Positions 1 through 9,209 are shown, numbered from the stretch's first letter. The stretch is DNA of 64,000 bases from Acinetobacter seifertii (GCF_000368065.1 NZ_KB851200.1:573827-637826), one strand, 5' to 3'. A program made the numbers and translations. Notes: generated by a model not told the origin, from the letters alone.

Positions 1-89
1 AGCGACTTGCAAAAGACAATCATGCAATGTCTGCTAAAATAGATAGCCGCTTAAAGCAAATGCAAGATGAACGACGAATGAAAATTTAG
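1..89 (+). CDS. C-terminal end of an unidentified protein (partial)
   Basis: The third forward frame is open from the window edge to a TAG ending at 89 and encodes 28 residues rich in Lys, Arg, Asp and Met that end in RRMKI. The piece looks helical and charged, as in a coiled-coil tail, but it is too short to assign to a family. The other two forward frames are closed by stops within the first 45 bases. The gene starts upstream of the window. Confidence 0.5.
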   Translation, partial: RLAKDNHAMSAKIDSRLKQMQDERRMKI

Positions 90-190
90 GACGTGTAGAG
101 TAATCTTGTGATTTTCGCAGACACGAATTTACTTAAACTGACAAGTAACTGAAAGCTTGGTCTAAGAATGTATAAGGAAAGAGGAGGGAA

Positions 191-637
191 TTAAGCTAAC
201 TTAGCTTTAATTTTTGCTGAAACTTGAGCAGGATCGGCACGCCCGGCTATGATCGGACGTAGAGAATTCATCACCTTACCCATATCTTTCATGCTAGTTG
301 CTTCTTGAGCAGCAATCGTTTGCTCAATGATAGAATCAAGCTCTTCCTCAGTCATAGCTTCTGGTAGAAACTGGGAAATAATCTCAGCTTCGGCTTGTTC
401 TTTACTAGCTAAATCATCACGACCAGCACCTTCAAAGGCTTTGATCGATTCTTTACGTTGTTTAATTTGCTTTTCAATGACCGCAAGAACCTGAGCGTCG
501 CCAAGCTCTATGCGCTCATCAACTTCGATTTGCTTAATTGCTGCTTGTAGACTACGCAAAACCGTCACTGTTGCCATATCTTTGGCACGCATAGAAGTTT
601 TTAATGCATCAGTAATTTGGTCTTTTAAAGTAGTCAT
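191..637 (-). CDS. GatB/YqeY domain-containing protein
   Basis: This 148-residue protein matches the YqeY family, which resembles the tRNA-binding tail domain of the GatB amidotransferase subunit. The pattern of an N-terminal helical half (TTLKDQITDALK, then TVLRSLQAAIKQIE) and a small C-terminal domain (GKVMNSLRP, then DPAQVSAKIK) is typical, and so is the length. The start was set at the ATG at 637, because the five codons upstream in the same frame contain only a TTG. It lies just downstream of rpsU on the same strand, a pairing seen in many bacteria. The exact biochemical role of free-standing YqeY is not established. Confidence 0.9.
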   Translation of the reverse strand: MTTLKDQITDALKTSMRAKDMATVTVLRSLQAAIKQIEVDERIELGDAQVLAVIEKQIKQRKESIKAFEGAGRDDLASKEQAEAEIISQFLPEAMTEEELDSIIEQTIAAQEATSMKDMGKVMNSLRPIIAGRADPAQVSAKIKAKLA

Positions 638-663
638 AATTTCAGCAGTCAATCACAAATTAA

Positions 664-879
664 TTAGTAAAGGCGAGTAGTACGTACAGATTCGCGAGCC
701 AATTTCTTTTGGTAGCGTTTAACTGCAGCAGCTTTTTTGCGCTTACGTTCTTGAGTTGGTTTTTCGTAGAATTCGCGCTTACGAACGTCAGCTAAAACAC
801 CAGCTTTTTCGCATGAACGTTTGAAACGACGGATAGCTACGTCAACTGGTTCGCCTTCTTTCAACTTAACTTGTGGCAT
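664..879 (-). CDS. rpsU: 30S ribosomal protein S21
   Basis: The 71-residue basic protein begins [20 protein letters not shown] and continues with [20 protein letters not shown], the standard S21 sequence. S21 is a late-assembling small-subunit protein that contacts the anti-Shine-Dalgarno region of 16S rRNA and helps initiation. Its length is normal. It is transcribed away from tsaD and is followed on the same strand by the yqeY-like gene, so these two probably form an operon. Confidence 0.98.
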
Positions 880-946
880 GTAAAATCCTCTAGATTATGG
901 ATAAGATCAGGCACACCATTGCGCCGGATCACAAGTGAAGGTCAGT

Positions 947-975
947 ATTTTACTCATTTACAACTCATATCACAA
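947..975 (-). promoter_or_regulatory. Candidate sigma-70 promoter of rpsU
   Basis: Read on the minus strand, TTGTGA (975-970) is followed after 17 bases by TAAAAT (952-947), roughly 70 bases upstream of the rpsU start. The spacing is ideal and the hexamers are near consensus. It overlaps the candidate tsaD promoter on the other strand, so the two may interfere with each other. Confidence 0.5.
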
Positions 976-984
976 GTCTATAAT
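957..984 (+). promoter_or_regulatory. Candidate sigma-70 promoter of tsaD
   Basis: TTTACA (957-962) and a perfect TATAAT (979-984) are separated by 16 bases, about 40 bases upstream of the tsaD start codon. It interleaves with the rpsU promoter on the other strand. Confidence 0.55.
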
Positions 985-1024
985 AGCGATTGCAATATTT
1001 TGACTCATATAAAAGGCAGTTTTG

Positions 1025-2035
1025 ATGATTGTTTTAGGCTTAGAAACTTCTTGTGATGAAACAGGGTTGGCACTTTATGATAGCGAACTCGGCTTGCGGG
1101 GACAGGTTCTTTATAGCCAGATAAAACTTCATGCTGAATATGGTGGGGTGGTTCCAGAGTTGGCTTCTCGTGACCATGTTCGTAAGCTTATTCCTTTAAT
1201 GAATCAATTGCTTGAACAAAGTGGTGTAACGAAACAAGAGATTGATGCAGTTGCTTATACGCGTGGCCCAGGTTTAATGGGAGCATTAATGACAGGTGCA
1301 TTATTTGGAAGAACTTTAGCTTTTTCTTTGAATAAGCCTGCGATTGGTGTTCACCATATGGAAGGTCATATGTTGGCTCCATTACTTTCAAGTCAGCCAC
1401 CCGAATTTCCATTTGTAGCATTGCTTGTTTCAGGTGGTCATACACAATTGATGGCTGCCCATGCAATTGGTCAATATGAACTCTTAGGTGAGTCTATTGA
1501 TGATGCTGCTGGTGAAGCTTTCGATAAAGTTGCGAAAATGATGAGCTTGCCATATCCGGGTGGGCCAAATATCGCAAAACTGGCGCTATCTGGTGATCCG
1601 CTAGCATTTGAATTTCCACGACCAATGCTTCATCAAGGCCTAGATTTTTCTTTTAGTGGCTTAAAAACAGCCGTTTCTGTTCAATTGAAAAAATTGAATG
1701 GTGAAAACAGAGATGCTGATATAGCTGCTTCATTCCAAGAAGCAATTGTAGATACCTTGGTGAAAAAATCGGTAAAAGCTTTAAAGCAAACTGGGCTTAA
1801 GCGTTTAGTGATTGCTGGTGGGGTAAGTGCAAATTTACGATTACGCGAACAGTTAGAAACTTCCTTAGCGAAAATTAAAGCGCAGGTTTACAATGCAGAA
1901 CCTGCTTTATGTACAGATAATGGTGCAATGATTGCATTTGCAGGATATCAGCGCTTAAAAGCAGGCCAACATGATGGCTTGGCTGTTACGACTACACCAC
2001 GTTGGCCAATGACTGAATTATCTATTCCTGAGTAA
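1025..2035 (+). CDS. tsaD: tRNA N6-adenosine threonylcarbamoyltransferase
   Basis: TsaD (Kae1/YgjD family) transfers the threonylcarbamoyl group to A37 of ANN-decoding tRNAs, working in the cytoplasm with TsaB, TsaC and TsaE. The 336-residue protein has the N-terminal nucleotide-binding signature GLETSCDET (5-13), the metal-binding HHMEGH (His111 and His115 as ligands), the glycine-rich [10 protein letters not shown] segment and a C-terminal [12 protein letters not shown] motif that supplies the third metal ligand. Length is normal. The start is the ATG at 1025; an in-frame TTG lies directly before it but is unlikely to be used. Essential in most bacteria. Confidence 0.98.
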   Translation: MIVLGLETSCDETGLALYDSELGLRGQVLYSQIKLHAEYGGVVPELASRDHVRKLIPLMNQLLEQSGVTKQEIDAVAYTRGPGLMGALMTGALFGRTLAFSLNKPAIGVHHMEGHMLAPLLSSQPPEFPFVALLVSGGHTQLMAAHAIGQYELLGESIDDAAGEAFDKVAKMMSLPYPGGPNIAKLALSGDPLAFEFPRPMLHQGLDFSFSGLKTAVSVQLKKLNGENRDADIAASFQEAIVDTLVKKSVKALKQTGLKRLVIAGGVSANLRLREQLETSLAKIKAQVYNAEPALCTDNGAMIAFAGYQRLKAGQHDGLAVTTTPRWPMTELSIPE

Positions 2036-2037
2036 AA

Positions 2038-3141
2038 TTATTTATCTGCAAAGGCTTGTTGGTTTTCAATATCTATATATTCGATATAACCACGGCCTTG
2101 CACTTCATTGCTAAAATAATGACCAGTAAATATATAACCACTTGCATAACCTTGCCCATGACCATAGCGGAATGGGCAGTCAATTTCTGCCTGAATATTT
2201 AAAATAATTTGCTTTGCATCATTTCTAGCAATCCAAGAAAAGTATTTGGGAAGTCGCATTTTCTTGCCCGTTGGAGAAATGAAGTCATCAATTTGATATG
2301 AAATAATATCAAAGCTGACATCTGTAAAAATTTCAGCTGGCCGATCAAGATGTCTAATATGCAATGTATAAGTTACTGTTTGACCCGCAATATCAGCTTT
2401 GGTTAGAAGAAGTTGAGTATTTTCATTCAAATTAATGATTTGATAGGTAAAAAAATCCAGCGGTAATTTATGGTTTTCAGGGACAAGTTGATTTGTTAAT
2501 GAGTGGGGGCCAACTGCTCGAGCATATTCGTAAGTGCAAAGTCCTTCGCTTTCAATGTATTTATCTTGATAGTTTAAAAAACCTTTAAATTTGGCTAATA
2601 AACTCAAATGATCATAAACAGGCGTTTTTACAAACCATGAAACATGTGAGGTCACATCAATATCAAAGTCAAAATCTAGACTTTCATAATGTCCATTAAT
2701 ATGAATTTTAGGAAATTTTCCTTGAATTGAAATTTCCTGACCTAGTTCGATTAAGCTTCCATCTTCATTAATTTTTGTATCTTTAGGAATGATATAGGCT
2801 TTCAATAAGGCTTGTTCAAGGGCGGCTGTGCTTGAAAAAAAAGTCGCTGTTTTTCTGGGATTGCCAACAATAATGTCATCATGATCAAAAGCAAGCGCAC
2901 CAGGTGTGCCTAATAAAATCATAATATTTAAATAGCGATGCGGTTCTGGCAAAAGGGGAAAAAAGATGCCGTAATGAGTCCAGCTATAATATTTTTCGTC
3001 AACACGTGGGCGAATGATATGAGATTGAGTAAAAGGAAGCGTTGAATATTTTTTTGCTTGGTCTAAAAAGCCTTGTGCGAATAACAAACTTTTAGCAATA
3101 GTTTTGCTTGCGATAGAAAATTTTGGCAATTGTTTTTTCAT
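2038..3141 (-). CDS. Uncharacterised protein, possibly DUF6670 family
   Basis: The 367-residue protein has no signal peptide or membrane segment that I can see. It is rich in aromatic residues and alternates short beta-like stretches, for example YLNIMILLGTPGALAFDHDD near the N-terminus and FRYGHGQGYASGYIFTGHYF near the C-terminus. That layout reminds me of the lipocalin-like CrtC/AttH group and of Acinetobacter proteins labelled DUF6670, but this is memory, not a search. The start was placed at the ATG at 3141, before MKKQLPKFS; the frame extends 19 codons further upstream without a better start. It converges with tsaD, with only two bases between the stops. Confidence 0.7.
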   Translation of the reverse strand: MKKQLPKFSIASKTIAKSLLFAQGFLDQAKKYSTLPFTQSHIIRPRVDEKYYSWTHYGIFFPLLPEPHRYLNIMILLGTPGALAFDHDDIIVGNPRKTATFFSSTAALEQALLKAYIIPKDTKINEDGSLIELGQEISIQGKFPKIHINGHYESLDFDFDIDVTSHVSWFVKTPVYDHLSLLAKFKGFLNYQDKYIESEGLCTYEYARAVGPHSLTNQLVPENHKLPLDFFTYQIINLNENTQLLLTKADIAGQTVTYTLHIRHLDRPAEIFTDVSFDIISYQIDDFISPTGKKMRLPKYFSWIARNDAKQIILNIQAEIDCPFRYGHGQGYASGYIFTGHYFSNEVQGRGYIEYIDIENQQAFADK

Positions 3142-3246
3142 ATATATAAACCTAAAAGGGGGCGATCTTGGTTTTAGGTTATGAAAAACAACTGCCAAAG
3201 CTAAGCGGTTTACAGGCCAAAGCTAAGGCTTTGTGGGACATTTTAT

Positions 3247-4128
3247 TTAACTGTTAGACAACTCTTTTAAAGCATTCAAACCAATCCAATGCTTAGAAAA
3301 CTGATAAGCCGCACGACCAGAGCGCTGACCACGCATTTGACACCAACGTAAACTCTCAGCACGAACTTCATCATTAAAAGGCATGTTTGCTTTATCAAGA
3401 TAATGTTCTACGATTTCTAAATATAAATTTTGATCCATTGGATAGAAAGATAACCATAAGCCAAAACGGTCTGATAGAGAAATCTTTTCCTCAATCGCTT
3501 CTTGTGGATGTAGTTCGGTATATTGAGGTACATCAACCTTAGTTACAGGCGTATTTTCATGCATGAACTCGGGTAATAAGTGACGGCGGTTACTGGTCGC
3601 ATAAATAATAAAATTTGTTGAACCAGATTGTAATGAACCATCTAATACACTTTTTAGACTACGATAATTTTCATCTTCAGCATTAAAAGCTAAGTCATCA
3701 CAGTAGACGATATACTTTTCAGAGCGGTTTTGAATGATTTTTTGGATTTTAGGTAAGTCTGCTAAATCATCACGCTCAATTTCAATTAAACGTAGTCCTT
3801 GAGGCGCATATTCAGTGAGTAAAGCACGTACTATAGAGGATTTGCCTGTACCACGTGAACCCGTTAACAGTACATCATTTGCAGGTAGGCCATTTAAAAA
3901 CTGCAAAGTATTTTGAATGATTTTTTCTTTTTGACGTTCGATGCCTTTTAAGTCATCAAGATAAATATTCTTAGGCGTATAAATGGCTTTAAGTTGCTGG
4001 TTTTCCCATCTAAAAGCAGGTGCAGTGAAATCAGTTTCTTGTTTCGGTTCAGGTAAAACCTGCTGTAACTGATTTAATACAAGTGATAAGGTTTGAACTA
4101 AATTGTCGGGTAAATCAATGGTAGCCAT
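3247..4128 (-). CDS. DUF815-family P-loop ATPase
   Basis: This 293-residue AAA-type ATPase has a Walker A motif GSRGTGKSS (90-98) and a Walker B strand YIVYCDDLAF (139-148). The sensor-like ATSNRRHLLPEF segment and the later SDRFGLWLSFYP motif are characteristic of DUF815 proteins. The N-terminal 60 residues are a variable linker. No function is established for the family; the fold suggests a loader- or chaperone-like ATPase in the cytoplasm. It stands alone on the minus strand, divergent from the patatin-like gene. Confidence 0.9.
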   Translation of the reverse strand: MATIDLPDNLVQTLSLVLNQLQQVLPEPKQETDFTAPAFRWENQQLKAIYTPKNIYLDDLKGIERQKEKIIQNTLQFLNGLPANDVLLTGSRGTGKSSIVRALLTEYAPQGLRLIEIERDDLADLPKIQKIIQNRSEKYIVYCDDLAFNAEDENYRSLKSVLDGSLQSGSTNFIIYATSNRRHLLPEFMHENTPVTKVDVPQYTELHPQEAIEEKISLSDRFGLWLSFYPMDQNLYLEIVEHYLDKANMPFNDEVRAESLRWCQMRGQRSGRAAYQFSKHWIGLNALKELSNS

Positions 4129-4306
4129 GGTTAATCAATCATGTTAAACAGTAATTTACTAGGATACTAACACCGAAATTTGCAAGCTGACAAAAAAGAT
4201 ACTGCCAATCTAGTTTATCTGTTTTGCAATTGATTGAAATGTTCAGACCGCGCATAGTGTTGTCATGTCTATTCAGTAAAATCATCTGTGAAGATGAGGA
4301 CGAAAT

Positions 4307-5815
4307 ATGTTTGAAAAAATACGAAGTGATATGAATCCGCATCAGGCTTACCGTATCAAAAAATTACAACGTCAATTAGACATGGCTGAATCTTATGAAG
4401 AGTGGAAGTCTTTTGCATTAAAACTGGATGAAGAAACAGGTGCACAAGAGTGGAAGTTCGATAATAGTTCACCTTATTTTGATGCTGAGCTCATTTCTTA
4501 TCGTTACACTTTACTGAAAAGATATCGTCAGCAACATCGTACTTTAGATTTGATTTATCTTTTAAAAGAAGGGCTAACTTACGATATTGCAAATATTGGT
4601 CATCCTATGTTATTTGCTGCAACGCATGTAGGTACAAAAAAGTTAATTGAAGATTATATCGAAGAAGTCAGCCAAAGCTTAGCTTATATTGCTTCTAGTG
4701 AATGTATTACCTTTCAAAGAAAAGAAAAAATCGAGTTTTTTGAAAATTGTGAAAAAGCATATGGGCAACCCGCGCTTATGTTTTCGGGTGGTGCAACTTT
4801 AGGTCTTTTTCATACAGGTGTATGTAAGGCTTTAATTGAACAAGACTTAATGCCCAAAGTCCTCTCTGGTTCAAGTGCTGGCGCCATTATGACAGGCATG
4901 CTTGGAACTTCTGCGAGTGAAGACGTTCAAAACTTATTAAATGGCGAGCAATTTTTTAGTGATGCATTTCATTTTAGAAAGCTTCGTGAACTTATAAAAG
5001 GGAATGGGGGCATTGCGGATGTCCACTATTTGAAAAAATTCCTTATCGAAAACTTAGGTGATTTGACTTTTGAAGAGGCATTTAAAAAATCGGGTTTAAA
5101 TATTAATGTGGCCGTTGCACCATACGATGCAACAGAAAACCCGCGAATTATGAATGCAATTATGACACCCAACGTTTTGGTTTGGAGTGCTGTATTGGCT
5201 TCTTGTGCTGTGCCAGTTTTATTTCCCCCTGTGCGTTTAACCAGTAAGCGTTATGATGGTGAACATACGCCTTATATGGCAAATACAAAATGGGTAGATG
5301 GCAGTGTGCGCAGTGACTTTCCACAAGAAAGAATGGCAAGGCTTTACAATTTAAACTACACCATTGCCAGTCAAGTGAATCCGCATGTTGTGCCATTTAT
5401 GCAAGATGATGCACACCGTTTCCGTAAAGATCTTTTAAGTTGGCCAGAACGAATTTTAAGACGCCAAGGTAAAGTCCTGTCTATGGGAGTAATGGACTTT
5501 ACTCGTCAAAGACTTGGTGCTATTTCTCCAGTAAGAAGATTGCTTGATCATGGATATGGGGTAATAGGGCAGCGCTATTATGGCGATGTCAATATTATTG
5601 CTAAATATGGCCTAAAACATTATGCCTATACATTGCAAAACCCTCGTCCGCATTTGTTTAAGCGTTTACAACGAGAAGGTGAGCGGGCGACTTGGCCAAA
5701 AATTTCCTCTATTGAAACTCATGCACGTATTGGTAAAACTATTCAGCATTGTTTAGAAGTTCTACGTTTTGAAGAAAAGAGACAACAACCAGAGTCTTAT
5801 TATGCTGAAGCATGA
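4307..5815 (+). CDS. Patatin-like phospholipase with N-terminal DUF3336 domain
   Basis: The 502-residue protein joins an N-terminal DUF3336-type helical region (about 10-145) to a patatin domain. The patatin part shows the oxyanion-hole glycines in GGATLG (161-166), the serine elbow GSSAG (188-192, nucleophile Ser190) and the dyad aspartate in WVDGS (Asp331). This arrangement is shared with yeast Tgl3/4/5 and plant SDP1 triacylglycerol lipases, so hydrolysis of triacylglycerol or phospholipid is expected; Acinetobacter species store triacylglycerol and wax esters. The stop overlaps the start of the following kinase-like gene by 14 bases, which suggests translational coupling. A good ribosome site (AGGACG) precedes the ATG. 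Confidence 0.93.
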   Translation: MFEKIRSDMNPHQAYRIKKLQRQLDMAESYEEWKSFALKLDEETGAQEWKFDNSSPYFDAELISYRYTLLKRYRQQHRTLDLIYLLKEGLTYDIANIGHPMLFAATHVGTKKLIEDYIEEVSQSLAYIASSECITFQRKEKIEFFENCEKAYGQPALMFSGGATLGLFHTGVCKALIEQDLMPKVLSGSSAGAIMTGMLGTSASEDVQNLLNGEQFFSDAFHFRKLRELIKGNGGIADVHYLKKFLIENLGDLTFEEAFKKSGLNINVAVAPYDATENPRIMNAIMTPNVLVWSAVLASCAVPVLFPPVRLTSKRYDGEHTPYMANTKWVDGSVRSDFPQERMARLYNLNYTIASQVNPHVVPFMQDDAHRFRKDLLSWPERILRRQGKVLSMGVMDFTRQRLGAISPVRRLLDHGYGVIGQRYYGDVNIIAKYGLKHYAYTLQNPRPHLFKRLQREGERATWPKISSIETHARIGKTIQHCLEVLRFEEKRQQPESYYAEA

Positions 5816-6608
5816 TTTTGCTTCTCATATAGAAAATCTAAAAAGTGTGACAAAACCTAAAAGTGCAGATTTAGGACGGCATCTATGGACATGTACTATA
5901 GATGCCCATCACTACTGGCTAAAATATCAAGTGCCGCATGTATATGCTCAAAATGAGCAAGATTTTTTGCATGAATTGCAATTTTATGAAGATATTCAGC
6001 ATAAAAACGTAAATTGGCTTTTACCATTTAAAATAGTTGATGCCGACACTGTTTCCCAACTACAACAACATGAAGGGAAAATATTAATTTTGCCGGATAC
6101 AGAAGACTGGTTTGATCGTTCCATCCCAAAGCAAAACTTAAAAGATATTTATGAGACAGTTATTAGCGCACTTAAGGCTTTAACAGCGCTTCATGGGTTG
6201 GGATGGATTCATGGAGATATAAAAAGGGAACACTTTCGAAAGTTTGAACAGCAGCTCTATTTAATTGATTTTGAAAAAACACGGCTTATATCGAGTCCTG
6301 ATTCAATCGTTGATGCTACCCCAAGATATATGGCTCCTGAACTGTTCCATGGAGCAAGTAAGAGTATACAAAGCGATTTATATGCTTTTGGAATTGTTTT
6401 GTATGAATGGTTAAGCCAAATGCGTTTACAAGCAAATAGTTATCATGATTGGGCTGTATTGCATTGTCAAAATTTAGACATTCAGTTGCCTGATTCAGTT
6501 CAAGTTTTTTATCCTTTACTGGCGGGATTATTGCAAAAACAACAGAAAAATCGGTTTTCAAATGCATTTGAAGCGATAAATTGTTTAAAAGTACATTCAA
6601 ACTTATAA
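5802..6608 (+). CDS. Protein kinase-like protein (divergent Ser/Thr kinase fold)
   Basis: The 268-residue protein has the catalytic core of a eukaryote-like kinase. The catalytic loop is HGDIKREHF (137-145, Asp139), the metal-binding loop is LIDFEK (154-159) in place of DFG, an APE motif lies at 178-180, and SDLYAFGIVLYEWL resembles subdomain IX. A lysine at 41 may be the ATP-binding lysine; no glycine-rich loop is obvious. HGD in place of HRD and DFE in place of DFG recall RIO/Kdo-kinase-like or APH-type phosphotransferases, so the substrate may be a small molecule or lipid. The start is the ATG at 5802, within the end of the lipase gene, so the two are probably cotranslated. Confidence 0.82.
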   Translation: MLKHDFASHIENLKSVTKPKSADLGRHLWTCTIDAHHYWLKYQVPHVYAQNEQDFLHELQFYEDIQHKNVNWLLPFKIVDADTVSQLQQHEGKILILPDTEDWFDRSIPKQNLKDIYETVISALKALTALHGLGWIHGDIKREHFRKFEQQLYLIDFEKTRLISSPDSIVDATPRYMAPELFHGASKSIQSDLYAFGIVLYEWLSQMRLQANSYHDWAVLHCQNLDIQLPDSVQVFYPLLAGLLQKQQKNRFSNAFEAINCLKVHSNL

Positions 6609-6670
6609 AAATCATTGATCTAGTATCTGTATACAATTTACACGGTCAGTTTTTTTTAGAAAAAAAACAC

Positions 6671-6699
6671 TTGTCACTGTTAGATCTTATCGCTAATAT
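6671..6699 (+). promoter_or_regulatory. Sigma-70 promoter of the tRNA cluster
   Basis: TTGTCA (6671-6676) and TAATAT (6694-6699) are separated by exactly 17 bases, and the first mature tRNA begins 11 bases after the -10 box. This is a strong, standard stable-RNA promoter layout and probably drives all four tRNA genes. Confidence 0.75.
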
Positions 6700-6710
6700 A
6701 CACAGCCATC

Positions 6711-6795
6711 GGGGGCGTGGCGAAATTGGTAGACGCACTGGATTTAGGTTCCAGCGCCGCAAGGTGTAAGAGTTCGAGTCTCTTCGCCCCCACCA
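6711..6795 (+). tRNA. tRNA-Leu (anticodon TAG), copy 1
   Basis: This 85-base class II tRNA has acceptor arms GGGGGCG and CGCCCCC, an anticodon stem CTGGA/TCCAG around the loop TTTAGGT (anticodon TAG), a long variable arm and an encoded CCA end. It reads CUN leucine codons. It appears identical to the copy at 6950-7034. Confidence 0.97.
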
Positions 6796-6848
6796 CTTTA
6801 AGTTTTAACTTAAAGTTGATTTGAATGTTAAGTCATTTAAATCTTGGA

Positions 6849-6922
6849 AGAGGATTGGTGTAATGGTAGCATGACGGTCTCCAAAACCGTTCGTCAAGGT
6901 TCGAATCCTTGATCCTCTGCCA
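6849..6922 (+). tRNA. tRNA-Trp (anticodon CCA), copy 1
   Basis: This 74-base tRNA has acceptor arms AGAGGAT/ATCCTCT, an anticodon stem ACGGT/ACCGT around loop CTCCAAA (anticodon CCA), the T-loop GGTTCGAATCC and an encoded CCA. It is repeated at 7102-7175. Confidence 0.96.
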
Positions 6923-6949
6923 CATTTATTTTAAATAAATGTCCCAGAT

Positions 6950-7034
6950 GGGGGCGTGGCGAAATTGGTAGACGCACTGGATTTAGGTTCCAGCGCCGCA
7001 AGGTGTAAGAGTTCGAGTCTCTTCGCCCCCACCA
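6950..7034 (+). tRNA. tRNA-Leu (anticodon TAG), copy 2
   Basis: The sequence is the same as the tRNA-Leu at 6711-6795 over all 85 bases as far as I can compare by eye. It is the third gene in the array and sits 27 bases after the first tRNA-Trp. Confidence 0.97.
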
Positions 7035-7101
7035 TTGAAAGAAGCAAGACGATGATCTTGCTTTTTTTATGATTAAATCTAAAGGGTTTAATTGTATATA
7101 T

Positions 7102-7175
7102 AGAGGATTGGTGTAATGGTAGCATGACGGTCTCCAAAACCGTTCGTCAAGGTTCGAATCCTTGATCCTCTGCCA
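7102..7175 (+). tRNA. tRNA-Trp (anticodon CCA), copy 2
   Basis: Second copy of the 74-base tRNA-Trp, matching the one at 6849-6922. It closes the Leu-Trp-Leu-Trp array and is followed immediately by a terminator. Confidence 0.96.
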
Positions 7176-7181
7176 AGATTC

Positions 7182-7211
7182 AAAAAAAGCTCCTGTTACG
7201 GGAGTTTTTTT
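7182..7211 (+). terminator. Rho-independent terminator after the tRNA array
   Basis: An A-tract and CTCC (7190-7193) pair with GGAG (7201-7204) and a run of seven T. The stem is short in GC pairs but is extended by A-T pairing between the flanking tracts. Confidence 0.75.
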
Positions 7212-7388
7212 ATGTCTAACTGATTTTTATAAATAAATTGTGATTTAAAACTAATATCTTATAAAAGTAAGATTTAAGAAAATAAGATTTATTTTACATA
7301 CAGACAAATCTGTATAAAAAATGCTTCCACTTTGTTAAGGTTTTGTTAAAATAAAATTAAGTTGATATTAATCACGGTTTAATTTTAT

Positions 7389-9146
7389 ATGTTGAACTAT
7401 AACAAATTTAATAAAAGTGTCTTATTCATCTGCTTATCACTAACAGGGGGCCTAAGTTTTGCTGCGGACTCGGATGATCCTATTCGTCAGAGAATTCAGG
7501 CTGATCAAACTATTCGACAACAGCAACGTGATAGTGCTTTAGAAAAACAAATACAACCAGATGTAAACGTCAATCTAGGGCAAGAACAAAATAAGATTTC
7601 AGTTCAGCAATTACAATATTTACGCTCTAACAGTGAAACCCCGTGTTTTGAAATTAAGAAAATACTTTTAGAAGGTGAAGAAGCTCATCAATTCATATCA
7701 GATTTTCATGTGATTACGACTGGCAGGAATAATATTATTGGACGCTGTTTGGGGGTAAATGGACTAAACCAAGCCCTTGATCTTGTACAAAATAAAATTA
7801 TTGCAGATGGTTATGTCACAACACGAGTTTTGCTTCCTCAACAAAATATCGCATCTGGCAAGGTTCGCGTTCGTGTTATTCCGGGACGAGTGGATCAGAT
7901 TAAGTTTGCTGAGGGTACTTCTAAACGTGCACATTTGTGGAATGCTTTACCGATGAAGTCGGGAGAGCTGTTAAATATTCGTGATATGGAGCAAGGTCTA
8001 GAAAACCTCAAACGAGTGCCGACAGTTGAGGCTGACTTTAAAATCCAGCCAGCAGAACAAAAAAAAGAACCAGGCTATAGTGATGTGGTTTTGGCTTGGC
8101 AACAAGCTAAACCTTATCGCTTACACCTCGGAATTGATGATTCAGGGAGTGAGGCGACCGGAAAATATCAAGGTACAGCAACTTTATCGCTTGATCATCT
8201 GCTGACCTTAAATGATCTATTTTATATCAGCTATAACCATGATTTAGGTGGTGGAAACTCTGGTAAACATGGTACTGATGGCTTTTATGCAAGTTATACT
8301 ATTCCATTTGATTATTGGTTATTTTCAACCAGTTATAGTCGCTCTAATTACCTGCAAACAGTGGCTGGAAGTAGTGAAACTTATCAATATAGCGGTAAAA
8401 GCGAACTCATTAATGCAGATTTATCTCGAGTGATTTATCGAGATGCACACCGTAAAACAGCCTTAGGTTTTGGTGGGTGGTACCGTGAATCACAAAACTA
8501 TATTAATGATGTAGAAATTGAAGTACAACGCCGTAAAACCGCGGGTTGGAAAGCAACCCTTGATCATACTGAATATTTTTCTAACTCTACTTTAAGCGGC
8601 AATGTGACTTATAAGCGTGGTACAGGCTGGTTGAATGCAATGAGAGCACCAGAAGAAGACTTTGGGGAAGCTTATACGCATGTCGGGATTCTACAAGCCA
8701 ATGCCAGTTTACAAGTGCCTTTTAAAGTGGGTCAGCAAAATCTGCAATATCTAGCTGAATGGCGTACTCAACACAGCAATCAACCTTTAACTCCTCAAGA
8801 CAGATTTTCAATTGGAAACCGTTATACCGTAAGAGGTTTTGATGGTGAGCAAACTTTATTGGCCGATAACGGTTTCTTAGTTCGCAATGAACTAAGTGGC
8901 TCAATTATGAATAGGCCACACTCTTGGTATGCAGGTATCGATTACGGAGAGGTTGGTGGAAAAACTGCACATTATCCGAATCCTTTACCAGGCACGAGTT
9001 TATTAGGTGCAGTTATCGGGTTGCGTGGACAAATTGCTCCCTTGCGTTTGAATTATGACGCTTTTGTGGGTGCGCCTTTGAAAAAGCCAGATCACTTCGA
9101 AACAGATGATTACACGACTGGATTTAGCGTGAATTGGACCTATTAA
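7389..9146 (+). CDS. cdiB: CdiB/ShlB-type two-partner secretion outer-membrane transporter
   Basis: The 585-residue TpsB protein exports its TpsA partner (the next gene) across the outer membrane. A signal peptide ends near GGLSFAA (about residue 26), followed by a linker helix with a QQQR-rich stretch, two POTRA domains (roughly 80-230, including a CLGVNGLNQALDLVQN segment) and a C-terminal 16-strand Omp85-type barrel. The VRGF signature of the barrel lid lock is at 481-484. The protein ends in FSVNWTY with a terminal aromatic, as expected for BAM-dependent insertion. Length is normal for the family. It lies 63 bases upstream of cdiA on the same strand. I use cdiB because the partner has CDI features. 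Confidence 0.93.
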   Translation: MLNYNKFNKSVLFICLSLTGGLSFAADSDDPIRQRIQADQTIRQQQRDSALEKQIQPDVNVNLGQEQNKISVQQLQYLRSNSETPCFEIKKILLEGEEAHQFISDFHVITTGRNNIIGRCLGVNGLNQALDLVQNKIIADGYVTTRVLLPQQNIASGKVRVRVIPGRVDQIKFAEGTSKRAHLWNALPMKSGELLNIRDMEQGLENLKRVPTVEADFKIQPAEQKKEPGYSDVVLAWQQAKPYRLHLGIDDSGSEATGKYQGTATLSLDHLLTLNDLFYISYNHDLGGGNSGKHGTDGFYASYTIPFDYWLFSTSYSRSNYLQTVAGSSETYQYSGKSELINADLSRVIYRDAHRKTALGFGGWYRESQNYINDVEIEVQRRKTAGWKATLDHTEYFSNSTLSGNVTYKRGTGWLNAMRAPEEDFGEAYTHVGILQANASLQVPFKVGQQNLQYLAEWRTQHSNQPLTPQDRFSIGNRYTVRGFDGEQTLLADNGFLVRNELSGSIMNRPHSWYAGIDYGEVGGKTAHYPNPLPGTSLLGAVIGLRGQIAPLRLNYDAFVGAPLKKPDHFETDDYTTGFSVNWTY

Positions 9147-9209
9147 TTCAAGTTTAAAGGTCCAGAACTTAATCAACTTTATTAAAAAAAGATTTAGTGA
9201 GATTTTAGA

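Noticed and set aside
871..1056. A 61-codon forward frame between rpsU and tsaD
   Set aside because: It covers the divergent promoter region and the start of tsaD and has no ribosome site or family features.
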